Assembly (NCBI RefSeq): GCF_013403915.1
Contig: NZ_JABFDI010000002.1
Span: 186,001-250,000 of the forward strand
Direction of reading: 5' to 3'
Length of the DNA stretch: 64,000 nt
Source of the DNA: Winogradskyella pacifica
GTDB lineage: Bacteria; Bacteroidota; Bacteroidia; Flavobacteriales; Flavobacteriaceae
How positions within the stretch are numbered: position 1 is the stretch's first letter; each line of letters starts with the position of its first letter. The position numbers and the translations under genes are program-made. A model generated the notes under the pieces. The model saw only the letters and a program-made list of their open reading frames with translations, searched no databases and was not told the origin of the DNA. Shown here in pieces: positions 56,442 through 64,000 of the stretch.

Positions 56442-57790
56442 ATTTAGAAACTGTAAATAACGTCTATTTTATTGGTATCGGAGGAATCGGTATGAGTGCT
56501 CTTGCGCGTTATTTTGTAGCCAATGGTAAGCAAGTTGCTGGTTACGATAAAACAGCAACAGATATTACAAGATCGCTTCAAGATTTGGGTGTTAAGATTC
56601 ATTTTAATGATAGTGTTTCTGAAATTGATGCGACGTATTTGGATTCAAAATCAACCTTGGTGGTTTATACGCCTGCAATTCCAAAGGGGCATTCTGAATT
56701 TAACTATTTTAAAGATAATGGTTTTTATCTTTTAAAGCGCTCAGCGGTTTTAGGTGAAATAACACGGCAAACCATGTGTCTTGCAGTTGCTGGTACGCAC
56801 GGAAAAACAACAACGACAAGTATTTTAGGTCATTTGTTAAATGCGTGTAATGCACCTGTTACGGCATTTTTAGGAGGTATTAGCGAGAATTATAATTCCA
56901 ATTTAATTATCAACGGAACTGAAGTTACCGTTGTAGAAGCTGATGAGTTTGATCGGTCGTTTTTAACCTTATCACCAGATTTAGCTTGCATTACGTCCAT
57001 GGATGCTGATCATTTAGATATTTACGGCAACGCAGAAGAGTTAGTAAAAACCTTTAAGGATTTTTCAGAGTGTATTAAGCCTAACGGAAAGTTATTTGTA
57101 AAAAATGGTTTGCCGCTAAAAGGTATCACTTATGGTATAGAGGATGATTCGGACTATAGTGCACAAAATATTTCTATAGAAAATGGTCATTATGTGTTCG
57201 ATGTAAAAACACCAACCGGAACGCATAAGGATTTCAAATTTAGTTTACCAGGTAGGCATAATCTTTCTAATGCTATTATTGCAATAGCAATGGCTGCTGA
57301 GTATGGCTGTGCTTATAAAGATTTATCTCAAGCTTTGGAGACTTATAAAGGGGTGAAACGACGATTTACATATCAAATTAAAACGGAATATTTTGTTTTT
57401 ATTGATGATTACGCACATCATCCTGAAGAAATTAATGCAGTACATCAGGCGGTTAGAGAAATGTATCCTGATAAAAAAGTATTGGCCATATTTCAACCGC
57501 ATCTATTTAGTAGAACAAGAGATTTTATAGATGGTTTTGCGGAAAGCCTTTCAAAATTTGATGAATTATTGCTGTTGGATATCTATCCAGCAAGAGAGGT
57601 TCCTATCGAAGGAGTGACTTCGGAGTGGCTTTTAAATAAGATTGAAAATTCAAATAAAAAATTAGTTCAAAAATCGAATTTAATTAATGAAATAAAAAAA
57701 TCTGATGCTCAAATTGTATTGACTATTGGGGCAGGAGATATCGGAGAAGAGGTAAAACATATAAAAGAAGCGTTTTATGTCGAAAATTAA
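56438..57790 (+). CDS. murC: UDP-MurNAc:L-alanine ligase
   Basis: 450 aa. [17 protein letters not shown] (Rossmann N domain), [19 protein letters not shown] (ATP binding), [25 protein letters not shown], and [19 protein letters not shown] plus [13 protein letters not shown] in the C domain. First Mur ligase step. It overlaps ftsQ by 14 nt. Confidence 0.96.
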   Translation: MNLETVNNVYFIGIGGIGMSALARYFVANGKQVAGYDKTATDITRSLQDLGVKIHFNDSVSEIDATYLDSKSTLVVYTPAIPKGHSEFNYFKDNGFYLLKRSAVLGEITRQTMCLAVAGTHGKTTTTSILGHLLNACNAPVTAFLGGISENYNSNLIINGTEVTVVEADEFDRSFLTLSPDLACITSMDADHLDIYGNAEELVKTFKDFSECIKPNGKLFVKNGLPLKGITYGIEDDSDYSAQNISIENGHYVFDVKTPTGTHKDFKFSLPGRHNLSNAIIAIAMAAEYGCAYKDLSQALETYKGVKRRFTYQIKTEYFVFIDDYAHHPEEINAVHQAVREMYPDKKVLAIFQPHLFSRTRDFIDGFAESLSKFDELLLLDIYPAREVPIEGVTSEWLLNKIENSNKKLVQKSNLINEIKKSDAQIVLTIGAGDIGEEVKHIKEAFYVEN

Positions 57791-58499
57791 TTTTAACTAT
57801 ATTAAAGTCATAGGGTTGGTTGTTTTGGTCGGCTTTCTGTTTGCGTTTTCAAATCAAAGAAATAAGGTTCGAAAAGTGAGTGAGCCTGAGATAAAATTTT
57901 TAGGGGAGAATAAATTATTTATTACCGAAGCGAATGTTAGTAAATTGTTAATACTAAATCAAGAACCTGTTTCGGAGCAACCCAAAGATATTATAGATTT
58001 GAACGAATTAGAAATTGCCCTGAATTCTAATCCAATGATTAAGCAAGCCGAGGTGTTTATGTCAGTAAACGGTAGGCTTTCAGCTGAAATCGAACAAAAG
58101 AGACCTATAGCAAGAGTTAACACAAATGCATCATATTATATAGATGATGAAGGCGGTTTTATGCCTTTGTCACATAATTATGCAGCAAGAGTGCCACTCG
58201 TCACCGGAAATATTAAGAAAAATAAGCTTGAAACTGTCTTTGAATTTGCGAAATTTGCAGACGAGGATGATTTTTTGAAGAAGCATGTCATTGAGATTCG
58301 TCAAAACGATGATAATACCATTGATTTTAAAATTAGAAAAAGTGATTTTATAGTTCATTTAGGAACTTTAAAACAACTCGAAAAAAAGATAAACAACTTT
58401 AAGGCGTTTTACCAAAAGGCCATAAAGGACCAAATTTTAGATAGCTACAGTGTGGTGAATCTAAAATTTGATAAACAAGTTATTTGCACCAAAAAGTAA
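57777..58499 (+). CDS. ftsQ: Cell division protein FtsQ/DivIB
   Basis: 240 aa. One N-terminal helix (YIKVIGLVVLVGFLFAFS), then a POTRA-like segment (ITEANVSKLLILNQ ... LNELEIALNSNPMIKQAEVFMSVNGRLSAEIEQKRPIARV) and a beta domain with YYIDDEGGFMPLSHNY. Together with FtsL it links the Z ring to septal synthesis. Place between murC and ftsA is standard. Confidence 0.92.
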   Translation: MSKINFNYIKVIGLVVLVGFLFAFSNQRNKVRKVSEPEIKFLGENKLFITEANVSKLLILNQEPVSEQPKDIIDLNELEIALNSNPMIKQAEVFMSVNGRLSAEIEQKRPIARVNTNASYYIDDEGGFMPLSHNYAARVPLVTGNIKKNKLETVFEFAKFADEDDFLKKHVIEIRQNDDNTIDFKIRKSDFIVHLGTLKQLEKKINNFKAFYQKAIKDQILDSYSVVNLKFDKQVICTKK

Positions 58500-58502
58500 G
58501 CT

Positions 58503-59834
58503 ATGGACAAACAAAATATTTCAGTTGGTCTTGATATAGGAACCACAAAAATTGTGGCCATGATTGGTCGCAAAAATGAATACGATAAAGTTGAGATTTT
58601 AGGTTTAGGCAAAGCTAAAAGTATGGGTGTGCATCGTGGTGTGGTTAATAATATCACGCAAACGATTCAATCTATTCAGCAAGCTGTGCAAGAAGCTGAA
58701 GCTGCGGCTGGCGAAAAAATTGTAGATGTAACCGTAGGTATTGCGGGGCAGCATATTCGCAGTTTGCAACACAGTGACTATATCACGCGTCCAAATTCTG
58801 ATTTAGTAATAGATGAAGACGATATAGATCGTTTAATTAACCAAGTGCATAAATTAGTAATGCTTCCTGGTGAAGAAATAATTCATGTATTACCACAAGA
58901 ATTTAAGATTGATGGTCAGGCTGAAATTACAGAACCAATCGGTATGTATGGAGGACGACTAGAAGCTAATTTTCATGTTGTAGTGGGGCAGGTATCCTCA
59001 ATTAGAAATGTTGGTCGTTGTATTAAAAGTGCAGGTTTAAATCTTGAAGGGATCACTTTAGAGCCCTTAGCTTCTGCAAATGCAGTATTGAGTAGAGAAG
59101 AGAAAGAAGCTGGTGTTGCGTTGATTGATATAGGAGGTGGAACAACGGATTTAGCTGTTTTTAAAGATGGCATCATTCGTCATACCGCTGTAATTCCTTT
59201 CGGTGGAAATGTAATTACTGAAGATATAAAAGAAGGCTGTTCAATTATAGAAAAACAAGCGGAGCTGTTAAAAGTGAAGTTTGGTTCTGCATGGCCAGGA
59301 GAAAATAAGGATAATGAAATTGTATCTATTCCAGGATTAAGAGGAAGAGAGCCAAAAGAAATTACGTTAAAAAACTTGTCTAAAATTATTCACGCTAGAG
59401 TTGTGGAAATTGTAGAACAAGTTTATGTTGAAATAAAAAATTACGGTCACGAAGAGCAGAAGAAAAAACTGATTGGCGGTATTGTTTTAACAGGAGGTGG
59501 AGCCCAATTAAAACACTTAAAACAATTGGTTGAATATATCACAGGGATGGATACCAGAATAGGGTATCCAAACGAGCATTTAGCTGGTGATAGCGACGAA
59601 GATATAGCAAGTCCATTATTTGCCACAGCTGTTGGTTTAGTTATGGATGGTTTAAAACGTCAAGAACGTAAAAAAGTTGAAGCCATCGAAGAAGAGGTGA
59701 TTGAAGCCGTTGAGGAAGATCAAATCCCAGAGCCAGAAATGGAAGTTAGAGAAGAAGCACCAATAAAGGAACGTCGTTCGTTTTTAGATAAGTTAACAGA
59801 ACGTGTAAAGGATTTTTTGGATAATGCGGAATAA
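58503..59834 (+). CDS. ftsA: Cell division protein FtsA
   Basis: 443 aa. Actin fold: SVGLDIGTTKIVAMIGR (phosphate 1), 1C subdomain with VTVGIAGQHIRSLQH, ALIDIGGGTTDLAVF (phosphate 2), GGIVLTGGGAQLKHLKQLVEYITG. The C-terminus RRSFLDKLTERVKDFLDNAE is an amphipathic helix that attaches the protein to the membrane. It anchors FtsZ. Three nt after ftsQ. Confidence 0.96.
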   Translation: MDKQNISVGLDIGTTKIVAMIGRKNEYDKVEILGLGKAKSMGVHRGVVNNITQTIQSIQQAVQEAEAAAGEKIVDVTVGIAGQHIRSLQHSDYITRPNSDLVIDEDDIDRLINQVHKLVMLPGEEIIHVLPQEFKIDGQAEITEPIGMYGGRLEANFHVVVGQVSSIRNVGRCIKSAGLNLEGITLEPLASANAVLSREEKEAGVALIDIGGGTTDLAVFKDGIIRHTAVIPFGGNVITEDIKEGCSIIEKQAELLKVKFGSAWPGENKDNEIVSIPGLRGREPKEITLKNLSKIIHARVVEIVEQVYVEIKNYGHEEQKKKLIGGIVLTGGGAQLKHLKQLVEYITGMDTRIGYPNEHLAGDSDEDIASPLFATAVGLVMDGLKRQERKKVEAIEEEVIEAVEEDQIPEPEMEVREEAPIKERRSFLDKLTERVKDFLDNAE

Positions 59835-59957
59835 GTGCAAGGCATTTTTATTTCGCGAGAATTCAAATTAGATAGAATAAAATAAATAAAACTGTAAGAG
59901 CAGCTCACAAGTTGTTTTTACTTACAAAGAATAGAATAATAGTAAATCCATAATAAA

Positions 59958-61889
59958 ATGAGTAGTAGCAACGAATTTGGAAATATTTCATTTGATTTGC
60001 CAAAGCATCAATCAAACGTCATCAAAGTAATTGGTGTCGGTGGAGGTGGAAGTAATGCCATCAATCACATGTTTCAACAAGGTATTAAAGGAGTCGATTT
60101 TGTAATCTGTAATACAGATTCGCAAGCGCTTCATAATAGTGGTGTTCCAAACAAAATACAATTGGGTGTTGCCTTAACAGAAGGTTTAGGAGCAGGAGCA
60201 AATCCAGATGTTGGAGAAGAAGCGGCAATAGAAAGTTTAGAAGACATTCGCAGAATGTTAGATACCAATACAAAAATGGTATTTATAACTGCAGGAATGG
60301 GTGGTGGTACTGGTACAGGTGCTGCGCCAGTCATTGCTAAAATGGCTAAAGAACTCGATATTCTAACGGTTGGAATTGTAACGATGCCATTTCAATTTGA
60401 AGGTAAAATGCGTAATGCACAGGCCCAACGCGGTATTGAAAAATTACGTTCTCATGTTGATTCGTTAGTTGTGATTAACAATAACAAACTTCGAGAAGTT
60501 TATGGAAACCTCGGGTTTAAAGCAGGTTTCTCTAAAGCAGATGAAGTGTTATCTACAGCCTCTCGTGGTATTGCGGAAGTTATAACACATCACTACACTC
60601 AGAATATTGATTTACGTGATGCTAAAACCGTATTAAGTAATAGTGGTACAGCAATAATGGGATCTGCTACAGCTTCTGGTCAAACAAGAGCACAAGAAGC
60701 GATTATGAGTGCTTTAGATTCGCCATTACTTAACGATAATAAAATTACAGGAGCTAAAAACGTATTGTTGCTAATCGTTTCTGGATCTCAAGAAATTACT
60801 ATTGACGAAATTGGTGAAATCAATGATCACATCCAAAATGAAGCTGGTCATGGAGCCAATATTATTATGGGTGTTGGTGAAGATGCAGAGTTACAAGAAT
60901 CTATTTCAGTAACTATTATTGCTACAGGATTTGATTTAGATCAACAAAATGAAATTTCTAATACAGAAACTAAAAAAGTGATTCATGCTTTAGGAGAAAC
61001 TACTGAAACTAGTACTCAAGAAAAAGAGCCTGCGATTATCACTCCAGATATTGTTTTAGAAAAAGAAAAAGAAGCTCCAATTGTTCGTCATACATTAATT
61101 GAAGAAGAGGAGGTTAAAGATGTGCCTAAAGCAGAAGATAATAATGGTACAAACTTAATCGCAACTACAGATTTCTTAAAAAATATGAATGTAGTTTATG
61201 ATGAAGTTTTAGACACAAAACCACAAGCTACAATAGAACCTGAAGAATTTGTTATTACACCAATAGTAAATAAAGCAGAACCAATTGAAGAAGTAAAAGA
61301 AGAGCAAATAACATTTTCATTCGATTTACCAATAGCAAATAAAGAACCTGAAAAGGTAGAAGAGCCAAAGGTTGAACAAGAAAAGATGTTCTTTAGTTTA
61401 GATGAGGACGTTAAATCTATTGATGTTAATGAACCTGTTGAAATTATCGCAGTAACTGAAGTTAATGAGCAAGGAGAAAAACGATATGCTTTAGATGATT
61501 TTGAAACGTTTCAATCGTCTATAAATACTAAAAAAGAAAAAACAGAAGTAAAAGAAGAGATTGTTTTTGAAAAGAAAACAATTCCTATGGAAAAAACTGA
61601 GCAGGTGTCTGAAGACGAAATAGACCCAATGAACAGTCCAATTTCTGAAATGCTTATTGCGCGTGCCGATGAGCGCAGAAGAAAAATGAAGGATTTCAAT
61701 TATAAGTTTAATGATGCTAAAATAAACGAAATCGAAAAAGTACCTGCTTACAAAAGGCAAGGTGTTAATTTAGAAGATGCTCAGCATTCATCAGAAACAA
61801 AAGCTTCAAGAATGTCTGTTGGAACCGACGAGAATGACGACATTCAATTAAGAAGTAATAATTCATTTTTACACGATAACGTAGATTAA
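59958..61889 (+). CDS. ftsZ: Cell division GTPase FtsZ
   Basis: 643 aa, much longer than the 380-aa E. coli form. GTPase and C domain at about 15-330: VIGVGGGGSNAINHM, AGMGGGTGTGAAPVIAKMAKE (tubulin signature), NNNKLREVYG. A linker of about 260 residues, rich in Glu, Lys and Pro, follows. The conserved C-terminal peptide KVPAYKRQGV at about 593-602 is followed by 40 more residues ending NNSFLHDNVD. It is the ring-forming tubulin of division. A 123-nt gap to ftsA may hold its own promoter. Confidence 0.97.
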   Translation: MSSSNEFGNISFDLPKHQSNVIKVIGVGGGGSNAINHMFQQGIKGVDFVICNTDSQALHNSGVPNKIQLGVALTEGLGAGANPDVGEEAAIESLEDIRRMLDTNTKMVFITAGMGGGTGTGAAPVIAKMAKELDILTVGIVTMPFQFEGKMRNAQAQRGIEKLRSHVDSLVVINNNKLREVYGNLGFKAGFSKADEVLSTASRGIAEVITHHYTQNIDLRDAKTVLSNSGTAIMGSATASGQTRAQEAIMSALDSPLLNDNKITGAKNVLLLIVSGSQEITIDEIGEINDHIQNEAGHGANIIMGVGEDAELQESISVTIIATGFDLDQQNEISNTETKKVIHALGETTETSTQEKEPAIITPDIVLEKEKEAPIVRHTLIEEEEVKDVPKAEDNNGTNLIATTDFLKNMNVVYDEVLDTKPQATIEPEEFVITPIVNKAEPIEEVKEEQITFSFDLPIANKEPEKVEEPKVEQEKMFFSLDEDVKSIDVNEPVEIIAVTEVNEQGEKRYALDDFETFQSSINTKKEKTEVKEEIVFEKKTIPMEKTEQVSEDEIDPMNSPISEMLIARADERRRKMKDFNYKFNDAKINEIEKVPAYKRQGVNLEDAQHSSETKASRMSVGTDENDDIQLRSNNSFLHDNVD

Positions 61890-61927
61890 TAGCACGTTTA
61901 AGTTAGAGTGCTAAATCACTAAAATCT

Positions 61928-61966
61928 AGTCCAAAAAGCGCCTTTAGCTTTTTGGACTTTTTTTTA
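61928..61966 (+). terminator. Terminator closing the dcw cluster
   Basis: AGTCCAAAAAGC pairs with GCTTTTTGGACT around GCCTTTA, followed by a run of T. Strong intrinsic terminator 38 nt behind ftsZ. Confidence 0.92.
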
Positions 61967-62054
61967 GATAAAATTTAAACAGTATCTGTTATTCTTCTGT
62001 AAGCTAAGAAGAACTTTTTAGTATCTTCGCAGTCTTATTTAAAGGAACACGATT

Positions 62055-62504
62055 ATGAGTTTACAAGTAGATATAATGACAGCTATGAAAGTAGCAATGA
62101 AAGACAAAGACCAAACAGCTTTGGCTGCATTGAGAGCTGTAAAATCAGAAATATTATTAGCACAAACAGCAACAGGATCTAAAGAAGAGATTTCTGAGGA
62201 TGAAGAAATAAAGATTTTATCTAAAATGGTAAAACAACGAAAGGATAGTGCTGCTATTTTTTTGGAACAAAACCGTAATGATTTAGCAGAGCCAGAGATA
62301 GCACAGGCTGAAGTAATTAGTAGGTTTCTTCCTGCACAACTCTCTGACGAAGAGATTACCGTTGTAGTGATGAAAACTATTGCGGCAACAGGAGCTGAAG
62401 GCATGAAGGATATGGGTAAGGTTATGGGAATGGTGAGTCAAGAATTAGCTGGCAAAGCTGATGGGAAAACAATATCGAGTATTGTAAAAGCAAAATTATC
62501 TTAA
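62055..62504 (+). CDS. GatB/YqeY domain protein
   Basis: 149 aa, the usual full length. MSLQVDIMTAMKVAMKDKDQTALAALRAVKSEI, then VKQRKDSAAIFLEQNRNDLAEPEIAQAEVISRFLPAQLSDEEI and GMKDMGKVMGMVSQELAGKADGKTISSIVKAKL match YqeY closely. It resembles the tail domain of the GatB amidotransferase subunit, which binds tRNA; the free protein is of unknown use. A TATCTTCG box lies at 62022-62029. Confidence 0.94.
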   Translation: MSLQVDIMTAMKVAMKDKDQTALAALRAVKSEILLAQTATGSKEEISEDEEIKILSKMVKQRKDSAAIFLEQNRNDLAEPEIAQAEVISRFLPAQLSDEEITVVVMKTIAATGAEGMKDMGKVMGMVSQELAGKADGKTISSIVKAKLS

Positions 62505-62519
62505 ATACATATAAATGAG

Positions 62520-62541
62520 ATTCTTGCTTTGGCAAGAATTT
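62520..62541 (+). terminator. Hairpin between yqeY and tRNA-Arg
   Basis: ATTCTTGC (62520-62527) and GCAAGAAT (62532-62539) form an 8-bp stem followed by only two T. It ends 2 nt before the tRNA 5' end, so it may be a weak terminator or a tRNA processing element. Confidence 0.5.
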
Positions 62542-62543
62542 AA

Positions 62544-62617
62544 GGCTGCGTAGTTCAATTGGATAGAATATCAGATTTCGGCTCTGAGGGTTGGGGGTTC
62601 GAATCCCTTCGCGGTCA
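62544..62617 (+). tRNA. tRNA-Arg (UCG), weakly paired
   Basis: A 74-nt cloverleaf: acceptor GGCTGCG with CGCGGTC (two G-U pairs), D-arm GTTC/GAAT (one G-U pair), anticodon stem TCAGA/TCTGA round TTTCGGC giving TCG, T-arm GGGGG/CCCTT (two G-U pairs) with loop TTCGAAT. Discriminator A, CCA not encoded, unlike the tRNA-Phe of this window. All stems close, but wobble pairs are unusually many. It borders a set of accessory genes. Confidence 0.85.
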
Positions 62618-62625
62618 CAAAATAA

Positions 62626-62665
62626 AACTCCAACTAATTGTTTATTAATTAGTTGGAGTTTTTGT
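62626..62665 (+). terminator. Terminator behind tRNA-Arg
   Basis: ACTCCAACTAAT and ATTAGTTGGAGT form a 12-bp stem with a short loop, followed by T residues. It separates the tRNA from the accessory genes. Confidence 0.88.
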
Positions 62666-62676
62666 TATTTTAATCG

Positions 62677-62696
62677 TGTCACTTTTAGTGTCACTT
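62677..62696 (+). repeat. Direct repeat GTGTCACTT
   Basis: GTGTCACTT at 62677-62685 recurs at 62688-62696 (11 bp apart), between the tRNA terminator and the first accessory gene. Such short direct repeats could be recombinase arm sites or a regulator site; no function can be shown. Confidence 0.45.
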
Positions 62697-62759
62697 AATT
62701 TTGGTTGAGATAAAATTGTTTTATTTTCATATATTTGGTTGTACTCTTAAAATAGAATA

Positions 62760-62915
62760 ATGGAATCATTTGAAATTATTGTAGGAACTTGCTCAATACT
62801 ATCATTCCTTGTCTCTTTGTTTGTTGCAAATAAGGTGATTAAAATAAATAATAATATATCTGTAAAAGGAAAAGATAATATTACCTCTGGACGTGATACA
62901 AAAATAAAAAAATAA
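62760..62915 (+). CDS. 51-aa membrane microprotein with NITSGRDT motif
   Basis: Reads MESFEIIVGTCSILSFLVSLF, one N-terminal membrane helix (about 6-24), followed by a polar tail with NNISVKGKDNITSGRDTKIKK. The tail shares DNITSGRDT with residues 9-17 of the next protein, and the underlying 26 bases are identical. Three nt separate the two genes. No known family recognised. It looks like a membrane-bound partner of the neighbouring ABC-3C-like set. Too short for a default gene caller. Confidence 0.65.
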   Translation: MESFEIIVGTCSILSFLVSLFVANKVIKINNNISVKGKDNITSGRDTKIKK

Positions 62916-62968
62916 AATATGTCTATTAAAACTAGTGGAGATGATAATATTACCTCTGGACGTGATAC
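62874..62968 (+). repeat. 26-bp perfect in-frame direct repeat, 69 bp apart
   Basis: The 26 bases starting GATAATATTACCTCTGGACG occur at 62874-62899 and 62943-62968, each in the reading frame of its gene (codons from residue 39 and residue 9). The exact identity at DNA level points to a recent duplication or recombination between the two genes. Confidence 0.95.
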
Positions 62969-63497
62969 TGTTATTGAGCAAAATACTTTTAATACATATG
63001 AAGGCTTAGGTGAAAAAGATGAATTAGGAATTATCCAAAATATTTTTGACACTGTTTTAAGTGTGGTAAAAAGTGATAAATCTTATAACACTGAATCTTC
63101 AAAAACAAAAGATAAGCTAATACATATAAAGGATAAAATTGAAATCAACTTTAAAGACAATGATGAAAGAGAAGAGGTTAAGGTTTACTTTACTAAACTT
63201 TATTCTAAAATTTATTTTGTTGAAAAAGCATTCCAAGTATTAGATAGCGAAGAGCAAAACGTATTTCATTATTATGTTTTAAATAACTACAAAAAACTTA
63301 AGAGATCAGACAAGAACTATACACAAATGCAAATTTTAGATAATTTAACTAATATATTTATACCAAAAATACATGTTAAAAACCCTATATATCAAAGTAT
63401 TGCTCAATCCATTGTTCTCTTCTTCTTTGATGATTGTACTATTTTTGAAAAAACTGAAATAGAGCCAAAACAAACTAGTTTATTTGATGGTTTATGA
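62919..63497 (+). CDS. ABC-3C-like system protein (C-terminal-domain component)
   Basis: 192 aa, soluble. A short N-terminal segment GDDNITSGRDTVIEQNTF repeats the motif of the microprotein. The rest is helical (KDNDEREEVKVYFTKLYSKIYFVEKAFQVL) and ends in IYQSIAQSIVLFFFDDCTIFEKTE, which resembles the C-terminal domain of ABC-three-component proteins that often carry an effector in front. Here no separate effector domain is present before it. It overlaps the next gene by 4 nt (ATGA). Family assignment rests on recall of the pattern and the neighbours. Confidence 0.6.
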   Translation: MSIKTSGDDNITSGRDTVIEQNTFNTYEGLGEKDELGIIQNIFDTVLSVVKSDKSYNTESSKTKDKLIHIKDKIEINFKDNDEREEVKVYFTKLYSKIYFVEKAFQVLDSEEQNVFHYYVLNNYKKLKRSDKNYTQMQILDNLTNIFIPKIHVKNPIYQSIAQSIVLFFFDDCTIFEKTEIEPKQTSLFDGL

Positions 63498-63730
63498 TAA
63501 TACCAACAAAACACCAAAATATATCTTATAATCCATTAGTTTTAGGTGCGGATATTTTATTTATACTTAGAGCTGGCGAATTAACAACAGAAGAGTTGTA
63601 TCAAAATTTAAAAAAAAATACTAATATCGATTTAGATATTTTTTATGATACACTGACTTATTTATGGTTAATTGAATCAGTGACAATACAATCTAACAAA
63701 ATCACAAAACTCACTAATGTATCTCAATAA
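63494..63730 (+). CDS. ABC-3C middle component 6-like protein
   Basis: 78 aa. The start MIIPTKHQNISYNPLVLGADIL followed by a small winged-helix-like body (ELTTEELYQNLKKNTNIDLDIFYDTLTYLWLIESV) matches the pattern I know from ABC-three-component middle component 6: I-P-T/S-K-H at the N-terminus, then G-A-x-I-L. In ABC-3C systems it is encoded between the effector/C-terminal protein and the ATPase, as here. It overlaps both neighbours (4 and 14 nt), a sign of coupled translation. Confidence 0.7.
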   Translation: MIIPTKHQNISYNPLVLGADILFILRAGELTTEELYQNLKKNTNIDLDIFYDTLTYLWLIESVTIQSNKITKLTNVSQ

Positions 63731-64000
63731 AATATATTCAGAGCCTATCGGGCTTTTCGATGCTGTCGAATTTAAAAATGGATTAAATTTTATTCATGGA
63801 ATTAAAGACGATGATACCCCAAAGGAGTCTTTAAATAGTGTTGGGAAATCAACATTCTTGGATTTAATTGATTTTGCTCTTCTTTCATCTTTCTCTAAAA
63901 CACATAATCAAAGGTTATATAAGGCTAAGTCTTTAATGTCTGGGTATAATATAGTTCTTGAATTTGAAATAGATAGTACTAGTTATATCGTTAAAAGAAA
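63717..64000 (+). CDS. DUF2326-like P-loop ATPase of ABC-3C system, 5' part
   Basis: 94 residues visible, start MYLNKIYSEPIGLFDAVEF. An N-terminal RecF/SMC-like beta sheet is followed by GLNFIHGIKDDDTPKESLNSVGKSTFLDLIDFALL, with Walker A NSVGKST. The fold start F-x-x-G-L-N-x-I-x-G and the NSxGKST box are typical of the ABC ATPases with DUF2326 in ABC-3C systems. Signature and Walker B lie beyond the window. The ATG overlaps the middle component by 14 nt. Confidence 0.7.
   Translation, partial: MYLNKIYSEPIGLFDAVEFKNGLNFIHGIKDDDTPKESLNSVGKSTFLDLIDFALLSSFSKTHNQRLYKAKSLMSGYNIVLEFEIDSTSYIVKR

Noticed and set aside
61491..61760. Minus-strand ORFs opposite the ftsZ linker
   Set aside because: Shadow frames caused by the biased Glu/Lys linker codons.
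62747..63052. 101-aa minus-strand ORF at the accessory region
   Set aside because: Antisense to two plus-strand ORFs that overlap-chain with their neighbours and share a coding repeat in frame.

Overview
The window reads as chromosome of a low-GC marine or soil member of the Flavobacteriaceae (Bacteroidota). Supporting signs are a SusC/SusD pair, the dcw order mraZ-rsmH-ftsL-ftsI-murE-mraY-murD-ftsW-murG-murC-ftsQ-ftsA-ftsZ without murB or ddl, promoters of the Bacteroidota type (TTG-N19-TAnnTTTG), a class II HMG-CoA reductase beside a GYDIA-type GHMP kinase, and many lipoproteins with short lipoboxes. The genus cannot be fixed by reading alone.

Layout. 1-11.7 kb is a polysaccharide utilisation locus: a GH26 mannanase-like lipoprotein and a truncated Na+/solute symporter on the minus strand, divergent from an AraC regulator, followed by susC, susD, a TIG-type lipoprotein and a large fasciclin protein with two carbohydrate-binding-like repeats. 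The best reading is a beta-mannan or manno-oligosaccharide system. 11.9-18.4 kb holds envelope genes: a Pr6Pr membrane protein, two META-domain lipoproteins, an unknown lipoprotein, outer-membrane phospholipase A and an AsmA-like protein. After tRNA-Phe, 18.7-26.6 kb runs coaX, an outer-membrane barrel, a TPR protein, lptC, a CorC/HlyC-like CBS protein and a PpiD-like foldase. 26.7-35.6 kb has the GHMP kinase and HMG-CoA reductase (minus), an S9 dipeptidyl peptidase, two tandem POT peptide transporters and a thioredoxin-like protein, a peptide-use neighbourhood. 35.6-40.5 kb is a minus-strand run surE, a small membrane protein, lpxB, an NlpC/P60 hydrolase and comEC. 40.5-46 kb has a C-terminal processing protease with an unusual duplicated leader, an orphan DppC-like permease, engB and an alpha/beta hydrolase. 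46-61.9 kb is the dcw division and peptidoglycan cluster, preceded by phased GTGGT boxes that look like the MraZ operator and closed by a strong terminator behind ftsZ. yqeY follows.

The right edge (62.5-64 kb) changes character. Directly behind a weakly paired tRNA-Arg(UCG) and its terminator lie four tightly packed genes of accessory type: a 51-aa membrane microprotein, a 192-aa protein, a 78-aa protein resembling an ABC-three-component (ABC-3C) middle component 6, and the start of a DUF2326-like P-loop ATPase that runs off the window. The first two share a 26-bp in-frame repeat coding NITSGRDT. This looks like an ABC-3C conflict (probably anti-phage) system with an extra membrane microprotein, sitting at a tRNA, and is the most interesting item here. 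Second is the 91-bp tandem duplication of a leader ORF in front of the C-terminal processing protease, downstream of a possible sigma-54-type promoter.
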